Notes under the pieces: generated by a model
Seen by the model: the letters and a program-made list of their open reading frames with translations, nothing else
The model's database searches: none
What the model was told of the DNA's origin: nothing
Position numbers and translations under genes: made by a program
Shown here: positions 36,381 to 43,762 of the stretch, one piece after another
Position numbering within the stretch: position 1 is the stretch's first letter
How the letters are laid out: every line of letters starts with the position of its first letter
Assembly (NCBI RefSeq): GCF_009938205.1
Contig: NZ_AP019654.1
Location: forward strand, 496,001-560,000
DNA: 64,000 nt
Source of the DNA: Vibrio panuliri
GTDB taxonomy: Bacteria > Pseudomonadota > Gammaproteobacteria > Enterobacterales > Vibrionaceae
Reading direction: 5' to 3'

Positions 36381-36508
36381 CGTATGTCCGTACTAAAAAT
36401 TCGACAAAAAAAGCTAACTGCCTAGTCTAACTGGTTTCAAAAAGCATCGCTATTCAAGTAAGATGTAAAATTATCGAATTTTTGCCAAATCTGTGGGAGT
36501 GAACAAGA

Positions 36509-37696
36509 ATGGCGAGTATTGAAGCAGCACTGGCCGAGATTAAGCGCGGTGTAGAAGAACTGATCCCTGAAGATGAACTGATTGCGAAGCTGAAAGAGGG
36601 ACGTCCTCTTCGCATTAAGCTAGGTGCCGATCCAACAGCACCAGATATCCATCTTGGTCATACGGTTATTTTTAACAAACTGCGCACGTTCCAAGAGCTT
36701 GGACACGAAGTTACCTTCCTAATTGGTGACTTTACTGCGATGGTTGGTGACCCATCAGGTAAAAATACTACCCGTCCACCGCTAAGCCGTGAACAGGTTC
36801 TACAAAATGCAGAAACGTATAAAGAGCAGGTGTTCAAGATTCTTGACCCAGCTAAAACGACGATTTCATTTAACTCTGAGTGGCTATCTGAACTAGGCGC
36901 TGAGGGTATGATCCGCCTTGCTTCGCACCAAACTGTGGCGCGTATGCTAGAACGTGATGATTTTAAAAAGCGTTATGCTGGTGGTCAGCCAATTGCTATT
37001 CATGAGTTTATGTATCCGCTGCTTCAAGGTTATGACTCAGTTGCAATGGAAACTGACGTAGAGCTAGGTGGTACTGACCAGAAGTTCAACCTGCTAATGG
37101 GTCGTGAACTGCAAAAAGCTAATGGTCAAAAACCGCAAGCAGTACTGATGATGCCTCTTCTTGTTGGCCTAGATGGCGAGAAGAAGATGTCTAAGTCAGC
37201 AAACAACTACATCGGTATCAGCGAAGCACCAAGCGAGATGTTTGGTAAGATCATGTCAATCTCTGACGATCTAATGTGGAGCTACTACGAGCTACTATCA
37301 TTCCGCCCGCTGGGTGAGATTGTACAGTTCAAAGCGGATGTAGCTGAAGGCAAAAACCCACGCGACATCAAAATCTTGCTTGCGAAAGAGATCATCGCTC
37401 GCTTCCACACTGAAGCAGATGCAGACGCTGCAGAGCAAGAGTTCATCAACCGTTTTGCTAAAAACCAAATTCCTGAAGATATGCCAGAGTTTGAGTTTGC
37501 AGCAGAAACGCCAGTGGCTAACTTGCTAAAAGAAGCGGGTCTATGTGCTTCAACTTCTGATGCAATGCGCATGGTTAAGCAAGGCGCGGCGAAGATGGAT
37601 GGTGAAAAAGTTGCTGATGCAAAACTAACACCAGCAGCGGGCACTTATGTATTCCAAGTGGGTAAACGTAAGTTTGCTCGTATTACGATTAAGTAA
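36509..37696 (+). CDS. tyrS: Tyrosyl-tRNA synthetase
   Basis: A 395-residue class I synthetase that charges tRNA-Tyr. The HIGH-type motif is HLGH (48-51) and the KMSKS motif is intact ([10 protein letters not shown], near 230). The C-terminal S4 domain begins near 335 ([21 protein letters not shown]). It belongs to the shorter-linker TyrS form found in vibrios at this place; many vibrios carry a second tyrS elsewhere. GGGAG precedes the ATG. It is a single gene ended by the hairpin 37716-37741. Confidence 0.95.
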   Translation: MASIEAALAEIKRGVEELIPEDELIAKLKEGRPLRIKLGADPTAPDIHLGHTVIFNKLRTFQELGHEVTFLIGDFTAMVGDPSGKNTTRPPLSREQVLQNAETYKEQVFKILDPAKTTISFNSEWLSELGAEGMIRLASHQTVARMLERDDFKKRYAGGQPIAIHEFMYPLLQGYDSVAMETDVELGGTDQKFNLLMGRELQKANGQKPQAVLMMPLLVGLDGEKKMSKSANNYIGISEAPSEMFGKIMSISDDLMWSYYELLSFRPLGEIVQFKADVAEGKNPRDIKILLAKEIIARFHTEADADAAEQEFINRFAKNQIPEDMPEFEFAAETPVANLLKEAGLCASTSDAMRMVKQGAAKMDGEKVADAKLTPAAGTYVFQVGKRKFARITIK

Positions 37697-37715
37697 TCAT
37701 TTATCTATGATTAAT

Positions 37716-37741
37716 AAAGCGCCGTTATCGGCGCTTTTTTT
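37716..37741 (+). terminator. Terminator of tyrS
   Basis: AAAGCGCCG-TTAT-CGGCGCTTT followed by TTTT, 19 bp after the stop. Confidence 0.9.
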
Positions 37742-37784
37742 ATGCTATTTATCGCGATTTTTGTCTGTAATTTCAGCACAGTTT

Positions 37785-37793
37785 TGCTATCAT
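37785..37793 (+). promoter_or_regulatory. Extended -10 promoter of the MgtE-type leader transcript
   Basis: TGC-TATCAT forms an extended -10 element. The -35 is poor (CTGTAA at 17 bp). Start near 37800 is followed at once by a CGCTGC-N7-GCAGCG hairpin (37799-37817). Confidence 0.5.
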
Positions 37794-37832
37794 GCTCGCG
37801 CTGCGAGAAGTGCAGCGATTTTGGAGACTTTT

Positions 37833-37877
37833 ATGAACAATACCGACCATCCCCCTAGTATGAGGGGAGAAAAATAA
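37833..37877 (+). CDS. Candidate leader peptide, 14 residues, with Asp-His-Pro-Pro
   Basis: The ORF encodes MNNTDHPPSMRGEK, with GGAG seven bases before the ATG. The two proline codons (37851-37856) form one side of an RNA stem. In E. coli MgtL, acidic and proline codons make ribosomes falter when Mg2+ is low, which changes the fold of the leader; a similar role is inferred here. No function as a free protein is expected. Confidence 0.55.
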   Translation: MNNTDHPPSMRGEK

Positions 37878-37904
37878 CCCGCTTCGGTATTGGCGTTTCC
37901 TCGT

Positions 37905-37932
37905 CTCTACCCAACGGGTAGAGCATCTTTTT
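37905..37932 (+). terminator. Intrinsic terminator inside the leader
   Basis: Perfect 8-bp stem CTCTACCC-AAC-GGGTAGAG, then CATC and TTTTT. It lies 178 bp before the transporter ATG, with no clear promoter after it, so read-through would have to be controlled. Confidence 0.65.
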
Positions 37933-38109
37933 GATCCCTCTTTTATTTTTCTCCTCTCTTTTCTAGATTCCAATATAGCCTTAATCAGAGTTCACTGTGT
38001 TGAGTTGTCGCTCATCAGGGAGCTGGGTGTTTTTCTGTTTTTGTCGGCAGACATCAGTGGGTGGCTATATTTGATGGTCGTTACCTTAAGCTAATCGGGA
38101 GATTCGCCC

Positions 38110-38955
38110 ATGACGGTAATGAATAACATCTACGTGGAAAACTCACCAAACTTTTCAGTTGAGGAAATTGGTGCTGCAAGGAATGCATTTTTAAAATATG
38201 ACCAAGCGCAGCAAGTTGATCTTCTCAAGGTTATGCCATTAGAAGAAGCGGTCGCGATCTTGCAGCATTGCTCAGTGGGCTATGTACAGCGGCTGATCTC
38301 TGATTTGGCGTTGCAGGGTAAAGATAAGTTGGCACGCCACTACGCAAACCGATTGGGATTGATTTACTCAGAAGGTATGCCAAGTCAAAGTTACTTGACC
38401 ACCTCAGTTGGACAGCACGTTAAACAACGCATCGGTTGGATCATTGGTCTAGCACTTATGGGGATCTTATCTGGGCTTATTATCGCTCAATATGAAGATA
38501 CCTTAAGTCAACTGGTGCTATTGGCGGTTTACATGCCTGTTATCGCTGCGGCGGGGGGCAATACCGGTACTCAAGCTGCAACGATAGTAATTCGTGGTCT
38601 GGCAACAGGAGAGATACGTAAACGGCAGTGGTTGTCCGTGTTGTGGAAAGAGAGCCGTGTGGCGATTTGCTTAGCCGTTGCTGTCGCGCTAGTGATTGTT
38701 GGACGAGTATTGATCTTCAGTGATATCAACAGTGCCGGTGGTTTTGATATTTATAGGGTTGCTTTGGCGATTGCCGTTGCGCTGTTTGTTCAAGTCACAC
38801 TATCGACTTCATTGGGTGGTTTACTGCCGATTCTAGCGCGAGTGTGTAAACTGGACCCAGCGGTGCTTGTGAGTCCAGTATTAGCGTCAGTTGTCGATAT
38901 TTCAGGTATGTGGATTTACTTTAGCGTAGTCAATTACTTCTTAGGACTAAACTGA
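38110..38955 (+). CDS. MgtE-type divalent cation transporter without CBS domains
   Basis: A 281-residue protein whose C-terminal part (about 105-281) is the MgtE/SLC41 membrane domain: five helices and the signature PVIAAAGGNTGTQAATIVIRGLATGE. Typical bacterial MgtE has about 450 residues, with an N-domain and two CBS domains that sense Mg2+ and gate the pore. Here only a short helical N-region remains (MPLEEAVAILQHCS, about 40-95) and the CBS pair is absent. Mg2+ or Co2+ transport is inferred from the family. GGGAG lies 8 bases before the ATG. The 310-nt leader may replace the missing sensor. The 3' end overlaps dacB by 22 bp, tail to tail. Confidence 0.82.
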   Translation: MTVMNNIYVENSPNFSVEEIGAARNAFLKYDQAQQVDLLKVMPLEEAVAILQHCSVGYVQRLISDLALQGKDKLARHYANRLGLIYSEGMPSQSYLTTSVGQHVKQRIGWIIGLALMGILSGLIIAQYEDTLSQLVLLAVYMPVIAAAGGNTGTQAATIVIRGLATGEIRKRQWLSVLWKESRVAICLAVAVALVIVGRVLIFSDINSAGGFDIYRVALAIAVALFVQVTLSTSLGGLLPILARVCKLDPAVLVSPVLASVVDISGMWIYFSVVNYFLGLN

Positions 38956-40361
38956 CTGTATTTGAGCACATCCTGATAGAACATTTGTTCAAACTGAGTG
39001 ATTGGGGCGATGGTAGGTTTATCATCGCCCTTTTTGTCTGGTAAGTAGTCGGCGACAAACTGTACAAACAGCGTTGTTGGTTGGCCTGATTTATCTAAGC
39101 CATAACCTGCCATATTATAGCTACCATAAACCGAACCACTTTTGGCGACTAATTGACCCTTGATTGGCGCATTCCGCATACTGCTGCGGTACTTCAGTGT
39201 TCCGTTCTCACCAGCGGTGGGCATCAAGTCGACCAATCCTAATGTTTTGTCATGTTGCCAGATATAGCGCAGCACTGCCGCCATATCTTCACTGGTAAAA
39301 CGGTTATTTCGCGAGAGTCCCGAGCCATCGGTGATCTTATTACGTTCTAGGTTAATCCCCGTCTGCTCGAGAATGACTTGTTTGATGGTTTGTGTCCCAT
39401 TGTTATAGCTACCCGCTTGAGAAAAGTATTTGGCACCTAATGCTTTGGTTAGGTTGTCAGCGATGAGGTTGTCTGATTTTCTCAGCATGGTACGCAGTAA
39501 ATCAGGCAACTTAGCGGAGTTATGGGTGGCTAACGGCTGATAATGGTTTGATGGGGGGGAGCCAATACGAATATTGCCATCAAGTTTTATATCAAGCTCA
39601 CTTAGTAAGCTATGCACAGTGCGTTGTGTATATAGTGCCGGGTCTTGGACCGCAAACTTAAGAGGCAGGGGCTTACTGCGTTCAACAAGGCACCCTTGCA
39701 GTTGATAATGATTATCTGGCGAGACTTGCAGCTCCAAATCACAGCGAGTTTGCTCCTGTTGTTGTTTTGAGACAGTGATTGCTGTTGAGCTGACATAGAT
39801 CGGAAAATGCTCTGGGGTATAGACGCGCGTTGAACCATTTTTGTTGGTGTAAATGGAGGCATTAACACAGTTTTCATCTAAAGAGACTGCGGAAGAAGGG
39901 GCGCTGTAGCAAACACCGATAATGTCCCAAGGCCACCCAATGGCTCTTTCGTACCCACTAAAGGCGCTATTATCTAACCAGATATCACCACGAATACGGC
40001 TAATACCTTGTTGTTTGCCTAAAGCCAGTAACTGTTTAAGATCTTCGCGTTGTAGGGTTGGGTCGCCACTGAAACGAATCACCACATCTCTTTGATCGCT
40101 CGCCAGTTCAGTTTTGAACTGGAAATCATCGCCCAATGCCAATTTAGTGGCTAATGCCGTGACCACTTTAAGGGTACTGGCTGGCGGAAAGAACTGGCTA
40201 CGATTGGATGTAGTGAGATAAGGAGTTTCACCGTTAAGCGGCTCTATTGCGATGGAAACTCGACTTCCTTGGGGTAAGTAGTCGAGTGGTGCATAAGCTA
40301 TGCTGTTGGTGGCGAACAAGGCAATGCTGCTAGCAAGAAGCAGGTGACGAGAAAAAGACAT
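38934..40361 (-). CDS. dacB: D-alanyl-D-alanine carboxypeptidase/endopeptidase (PBP4, DacB)
   Basis: A 475-residue periplasmic penicillin-binding protein of the S13 family, with signal peptide MSFSRHLLLASSIALFATNSIA. Catalytic motifs are STLK (Ser62-Lys65), SDN (in RKSDNLIADN) and KSG (in VAKSGSVYGSYN). It trims and cuts peptidoglycan cross-links. Its last codons overlap the end of the MgtE-type gene, and its coding strand carries, in antisense, a perfect terminator for that gene (39005-39035). No clear terminator of its own is seen. Confidence 0.93.
   Translation of the reverse strand: MSFSRHLLLASSIALFATNSIAYAPLDYLPQGSRVSIAIEPLNGETPYLTTSNRSQFFPPASTLKVVTALATKLALGDDFQFKTELASDQRDVVIRFSGDPTLQREDLKQLLALGKQQGISRIRGDIWLDNSAFSGYERAIGWPWDIIGVCYSAPSSAVSLDENCVNASIYTNKNGSTRVYTPEHFPIYVSSTAITVSKQQQEQTRCDLELQVSPDNHYQLQGCLVERSKPLPLKFAVQDPALYTQRTVHSLLSELDIKLDGNIRIGSPPSNHYQPLATHNSAKLPDLLRTMLRKSDNLIADNLTKALGAKYFSQAGSYNNGTQTIKQVILEQTGINLERNKITDGSGLSRNNRFTSEDMAAVLRYIWQHDKTLGLVDLMPTAGENGTLKYRSSMRNAPIKGQLVAKSGSVYGSYNMAGYGLDKSGQPTTLFVQFVADYLPDKKGDDKPTIAPITQFEQMFYQDVLKYSQFSPKK
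39005..39035 (+). terminator. Terminator of the MgtE-type gene, within dacB
   Basis: Plus strand GGGCGATG-N10-CATCGCCC followed by TTTTT, 49 bp after the transporter stop and inside the dacB reading frame (codons for DKKGDDKPTIAP). Confidence 0.8.
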
Positions 40362-40405
40362 AATCTGAGTTAGTAGCCCGTTTGACGAGTGATGGTTTGA
40401 GTATA

Positions 40406-40437
40406 TAAAAAAAACGCCTGCTAGCGAGCAGGCGTTT
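40406..40437 (-). terminator. Terminator of ompU
   Basis: Minus strand AAACGCCTGCT-N4-AGCAGGCGTTT followed by TTTTT, 25 bp after the ompU stop and just upstream of dacB. Confidence 0.9.
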
Positions 40438-40462
40438 GATGTTTGTGACTCAAAGTCAGCAA

Positions 40463-41533
40463 TTAGAAGTCGTAACGTAGACCTAGTGCTAGTTCGTCTT
40501 CAGAATCTGCTTTACCGATTTTGTGACCGTCAACGTTCTTATCATCTGCTGATAGAAGGTTGAAGTTGTACGATACATAACCGCGGAAGTTTGGCTTGAA
40601 GTAGTAAGTTGCATCAATTGCGATGTTATCTACAGCATCCGCTTTTTGACCAGAAGTTTTGTCTTTCGCTTCTAGGTAGTTGTATGTAGTGGTAAACACT
40701 GCTTGGTTGTAAGTGTATGCCGCTGCAAATTCGTAACCAGTGTTATCAATTTTCTCGCCGTTTGCTTTGTCTTTATCTTGACCATCAACAAACGTACCTG
40801 CGAAGTAGAAATCGTTGATAGTGTAAGATGCCGCTAGCATATATTGGCTACGATCCAATAGCACATCGTAATTGCCGCTGTCTTTTACGCTTTCAAATGC
40901 TTGGTTGCCATCTGCGTAACCTGCACCTAGTTTTACGCCGCTCTCGCCTAGCGCGTAGATTGCTGATAGTGAGTAGCCATCTGCATCGTTGTCAGATAGG
41001 TCACCATTAGCTGCTTCAAGACGGTCAGCAAAGCGGTAGCTTGCTTTTACACCTAGGTCAGCAAATTGACCTTTGTATGAAATCATGTTGTCTGAACGGT
41101 CTGCTACAGCGATTTTGTATGCTGCAGAGTTACCGTGGTAAGCCATGATATCCGTAAAGTCAGTGATAACGCCTAGTGCACCGTCGTTTTTACCGTAAGT
41201 GATTTCACCAAATGCACCACCTAGACCAGCGTATGCGTAACGGTTAGTTAGGTCGTTTGCGTCAGTATCAGTCGCGCGGCCATCATCGTTAGTGTTGAAT
41301 TCACCTTCGTAGAAACCTACACCGTATAGACCGTCAGTGATTTGCGCTTTACCTAGGAAGTTTAGACGTACACGAGTCTTGTCTTCAGCTTTGCCATCTT
41401 TAAGTGATAGACGCGCTTCAGCGCGACCACCCATAGCGATCGAGTTGCCGTCTTGGTTGTAGATTTCAGAAGCGTTAGCGCCAGTTGCCAATGCTGCTGC
41501 TGATACTGCTAGGGCAATCAGAGTTTTGTTCAT
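40463..41533 (-). CDS. ompU: OmpU-type general porin
   Basis: A 356-residue outer-membrane beta-barrel porin. It has a signal peptide (MNKTLIALAVSAAALATGANA, cleavage before SEIYNQDG), GG-x-AEARLSLKDG as the first strand, the Asn/Tyr-rich strands of Gram-negative porins, and a C-terminal GLRYDF ending in Phe. The chromosomal place (between dacB and greA) is that of V. cholerae ompU, which is activated by ToxR. I could not identify clear ToxR boxes in the 520-bp upstream region. Porins vary in the loops, so channel selectivity cannot be read here. Confidence 0.85.
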   Translation of the reverse strand: MNKTLIALAVSAAALATGANASEIYNQDGNSIAMGGRAEARLSLKDGKAEDKTRVRLNFLGKAQITDGLYGVGFYEGEFNTNDDGRATDTDANDLTNRYAYAGLGGAFGEITYGKNDGALGVITDFTDIMAYHGNSAAYKIAVADRSDNMISYKGQFADLGVKASYRFADRLEAANGDLSDNDADGYSLSAIYALGESGVKLGAGYADGNQAFESVKDSGNYDVLLDRSQYMLAASYTINDFYFAGTFVDGQDKDKANGEKIDNTGYEFAAAYTYNQAVFTTTYNYLEAKDKTSGQKADAVDNIAIDATYYFKPNFRGYVSYNFNLLSADDKNVDGHKIGKADSEDELALGLRYDF

Positions 41534-41989
41534 CTTAGTAATCCTAATTTATTGTCCATAAATATTGTTATGTCGAAATGAAGCAGAATTGTCCGGTACG
41601 CTTCGATTTCTTGCTTGAGTGCCACGCATACGTTTGACGTTTGATAAATCAATGAGTTGATGCTGAGGCATTTCGTGAATCAAGTTGTACCGCCAAAGTT
41701 CCCTATCTCGTTAGTAAAACGATATAAATTTGGATTTTGAACGCTGTTTTATTTGCCTGTTGTTTGTCTATGTGTATGTTATATAAAGTTTATTTTTGAA
41801 TTTTTTCTTGCTGTTAAATTAGGCGTTATTTTGTTTTTTTTAGTCTTTTTGATTTAGAGTGAGGCGTGAGTTTGCATGTTTAGAAGTCAGAAATGTGACC
41901 GAATGTAAGATCAACACAGAGACAAATGGATTTAAGATGATTTAGCCGACAAGTTTGTTTACACTAGACTAAATGAATATGTGTATCGA
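41534..41989. other. Long AT-rich region between ompU and greA, no gene
   Basis: No supported gene. The side next to ompU should hold its promoter and a leader; AT-rich stretches near 41760-41860 suit ToxR or H-NS binding, but no site is specific enough to name. A 40-codon minus-strand frame that ends next to ompU has no ribosome site. The greA leader hairpin begins at 41990. Confidence 0.5.
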
Positions 41990-42025
41990 CTACCTAGTTC
42001 CTTGGAGCTGGGTAGTTTTATTTTG
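41990..42025 (+). terminator. Terminator-like hairpin in the greA leader
   Basis: CTACCTAGTTC / GAGCTGGGTAG, 11 pairs with two G-U pairs and a 4-base loop, followed by TTTTATTTT. It ends 31 bp before the greA ATG. A second hairpin CCAAAG-CGTG-CTTTGG (42027-42042) follows. E. coli greA also has a leader terminator, giving the GraL transcripts. Confidence 0.65.
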
Positions 42026-42056
42026 TCCAAAGCGTGCTTTGGCATAGAGGTATATG

Positions 42057-42530
42057 ATGGAAAAGGTTCCAATGACAGTTGCTGGCGAGCAAAAGCTGCG
42101 CCAAGAACTTGATAGATTATTAAAGCTTCGTCCAAAGATTTCTGAAGCAATTGCAGAAGCGCGTGAATTGGGCGACTTGAAAGAAAACGCTGAGTATCAT
42201 GCTGCTCGTGAAGAGCAGGGTATCTGTGAAGCTCAAATTCGTGACATTGAATATAAGCTATCTGTCGCGCAAGTTATCGACGTAACTAAGATGGAAAACA
42301 CTGGTAAGATTATCTTTGGTGCGACCGTTACGCTGATTGATTGCGATACAGAAGACGAAAAAACTTACCAAATCGTCGGTGACGATGAAGCGGACATTAA
42401 GAGTGGCCGTATTTCAGTAAGTTCACCAATTGCACGAGGCCTTATCGGTAAAATGGAAGGCGATGAAGTTGTTATCTCTACGCCTGGCGGTGAGCGCGAC
42501 TTCGAAATTGATCGCGTTGAATACATTTAA
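42057..42530 (+). CDS. greA: Transcription elongation factor GreA
   Basis: A 157-residue GreA: N-terminal coiled coil (about 1-77, with the tip acidic pair in [16 protein letters not shown]) and a C-terminal globular domain. It enters the RNA polymerase secondary channel and stimulates cleavage of backtracked RNA. There are two adjacent ATG codons; I use the second (42057) because AGAGG stands 6 bases before it and [10 protein letters not shown] is the usual N-terminus. A bidirectional terminator separates it from convergent yhbY. Confidence 0.95.
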   Translation: MEKVPMTVAGEQKLRQELDRLLKLRPKISEAIAEARELGDLKENAEYHAAREEQGICEAQIRDIEYKLSVAQVIDVTKMENTGKIIFGATVTLIDCDTEDEKTYQIVGDDEADIKSGRISVSSPIARGLIGKMEGDEVVISTPGGERDFEIDRVEYI

Positions 42531-42552
42531 ATGTATTGATTGGTTCAAATGC

Positions 42553-42578
42553 AAAAAGGTCGCCTAGGCGACCTTTTT
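42553..42578. terminator. Bidirectional terminator between greA and yhbY
   Basis: AAAAAGGTCGCC and GGCGACCTTTTT form a near-perfect palindrome with T runs on both strands, between the converging genes. Confidence 0.9.
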
Positions 42579-42598
42579 GTTGCGTTGTCATCGAGCAA

Positions 42599-42895
42599 TT
42601 ACTTACGTGGAAGCTCGATTTTGCGCTCTTCAGTTTGGCGGAAAAGAATCAGTGTCTTACCGATCACTTGTACTTTTTCTGCACCCGTTTCACGAACGAT
42701 AGCATCAATAATCAAAACTTTTGTTTCGCGATCTTCAGATGCGATCTTCACTTTGATCAGTTCGTGGTGATTCAGTGCAATTTCAATTTCCGCTAGAACA
42801 GCTTCCGTTAGTCCGTTTGCGCCTAGAAGCACGACAGGTTTTAAGCTGTGCGCTAGGCCTTTTAGGTGCTGCTTTTGTTTGGTGCTTAGGTTCAT
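42599..42895 (-). CDS. yhbY: Ribosome assembly RNA-binding protein YhbY
   Basis: A 98-residue CRS1-YhbY (CRM) domain protein. The RNA-binding loop motif is LLGANGLTEAVLAEIEIAL, with GLTE in the position of the family's GxxG. It associates with pre-50S particles. Length matches E. coli YhbY. It converges on greA and is divergent from rlmE. Confidence 0.93.
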   Translation of the reverse strand: MNLSTKQKQHLKGLAHSLKPVVLLGANGLTEAVLAEIEIALNHHELIKVKIASEDRETKVLIIDAIVRETGAEKVQVIGKTLILFRQTEERKIELPRK

Positions 42896-43034
42896 TACGC
42901 GGCCAATTTTCTATAGAATAAGGGTTGAAAAAAGCTATTTTAACGCCATCTAATGGCAAAGACTATAATTTATTGAGCAATAGGCGTCGCCTATTACAAC
43001 AATAGCTCCATATTTGTCCCTTGTTGAGATTAAA

Positions 43035-43664
43035 ATGAGTAAACAGAAACACTCGGCCAGTTCCGGCCGTTGGTTGAAGGAACACTTCGACGACAAGTAT
43101 GCCAACGAAGCTCGTAAAAAGGGCTACCGTTCTCGCGCTTACTTCAAGATTGAAGAGATCCAAGCAAAAGATAAATTGTTGAAATCTGGGATGACTGTCG
43201 TCGATTTGGGCGCTGCTCCAGGTGGTTGGTCTCAATATGCTGCTAAAATAGTAGGAGAGGAAGGTCAGATTATTGCATGTGACCTACTTCCAATGGACCC
43301 AATTGCTGGTGTGAGCTTCCTGCAAGGTGACTTTAGAGACGATGCTGTACTTGAAGCTCTGCTCGAAAGAATCCAACCAGCGATGGTGGACGTAGTAATG
43401 TCAGACATGGCACCCAATATTGCGGGTAATAACTCGGTAGACCAGCCACGCGCTATGTATTTAGTTGAACTTGCGTTGGATATGTGTCGACAAGTTCTAG
43501 CCACAAATGGTAGCTTTGTCGTAAAAGTCTTTCAGGGAGAAGGATTTGATCAATACGTGAAAGAAGTTCGTGAAATGTTTACAACGGTAAAAGTTCGTAA
43601 ACCTGACTCTTCGAGAGCGCGCTCCCGAGAAGTCTTTATCGTAGCCACTGGTTACAAAGGTTAA
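43035..43664 (+). CDS. rlmE: 23S rRNA 2'-O-ribose U2552 methyltransferase RlmE (FtsJ/RrmJ)
   Basis: A 209-residue SAM methyltransferase that modifies U2552 in the ribosomal A loop. The SAM motif is [15 protein letters not shown], with SDMAPN further on and the conserved K-D-K-E set (including [12 protein letters not shown]). I use the ATG at 43035 ([13 protein letters not shown]) with GAGAT upstream; a frame open seven codons earlier lacks family support. ftsH follows after 98 bp, the same pair as the E. coli heat-shock operon rlmE-ftsH. Confidence 0.95.
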   Translation: MSKQKHSASSGRWLKEHFDDKYANEARKKGYRSRAYFKIEEIQAKDKLLKSGMTVVDLGAAPGGWSQYAAKIVGEEGQIIACDLLPMDPIAGVSFLQGDFRDDAVLEALLERIQPAMVDVVMSDMAPNIAGNNSVDQPRAMYLVELALDMCRQVLATNGSFVVKVFQGEGFDQYVKEVREMFTTVKVRKPDSSRARSREVFIVATGYKG

Positions 43665-43699
43665 CTATTTGCTTATCTAAGCGGTCGTTAACACTATAG

Positions 43700-43719
43700 C
43701 TACAGTCTAAGAACTGTAG
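43700..43719 (+). repeat. Hairpin between rlmE and ftsH
   Basis: CTACAG-N8-CTGTAG inverted repeat without a T run. Possible processing site. Confidence 0.35.
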
Positions 43720-43762
43720 TACCCTACCTTTAATTACAATTAGTTATCGCGAGGCTGACACC

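Larger units (their letters stand above)
37799..37932 (+). promoter_or_regulatory. Attenuator-like leader of the MgtE-type transporter gene
   Basis: In order: 5' hairpin CGCTGC/GCAGCG (37799-37817); ribosome site GGAG and a 14-codon ORF (37833-37877); stem AATACCG (37839-37845) with CGGTATT (37885-37891), enclosing stem CCCCT (37852-37856) with AGGGG (37863-37867); then terminator hairpin CTCTACCC-AAC-GGGTAGAG (37905-37923) followed by CAT and TTTTT. ACCCG (37877-37881) could pair with CGGGT (37915-37919) as an alternative fold. This is the arrangement of translation-coupled Mg2+ leaders such as mgtL-mgtA, with no shared sequence that I can see. Confidence 0.6.

Noticed and set aside
41551..41673. 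40-codon minus-strand frame just upstream of ompU (MPQHQLIDLS...)
   Set aside because: No ribosome site, unremarkable composition, and a length easily reached by chance in the ompU leader.
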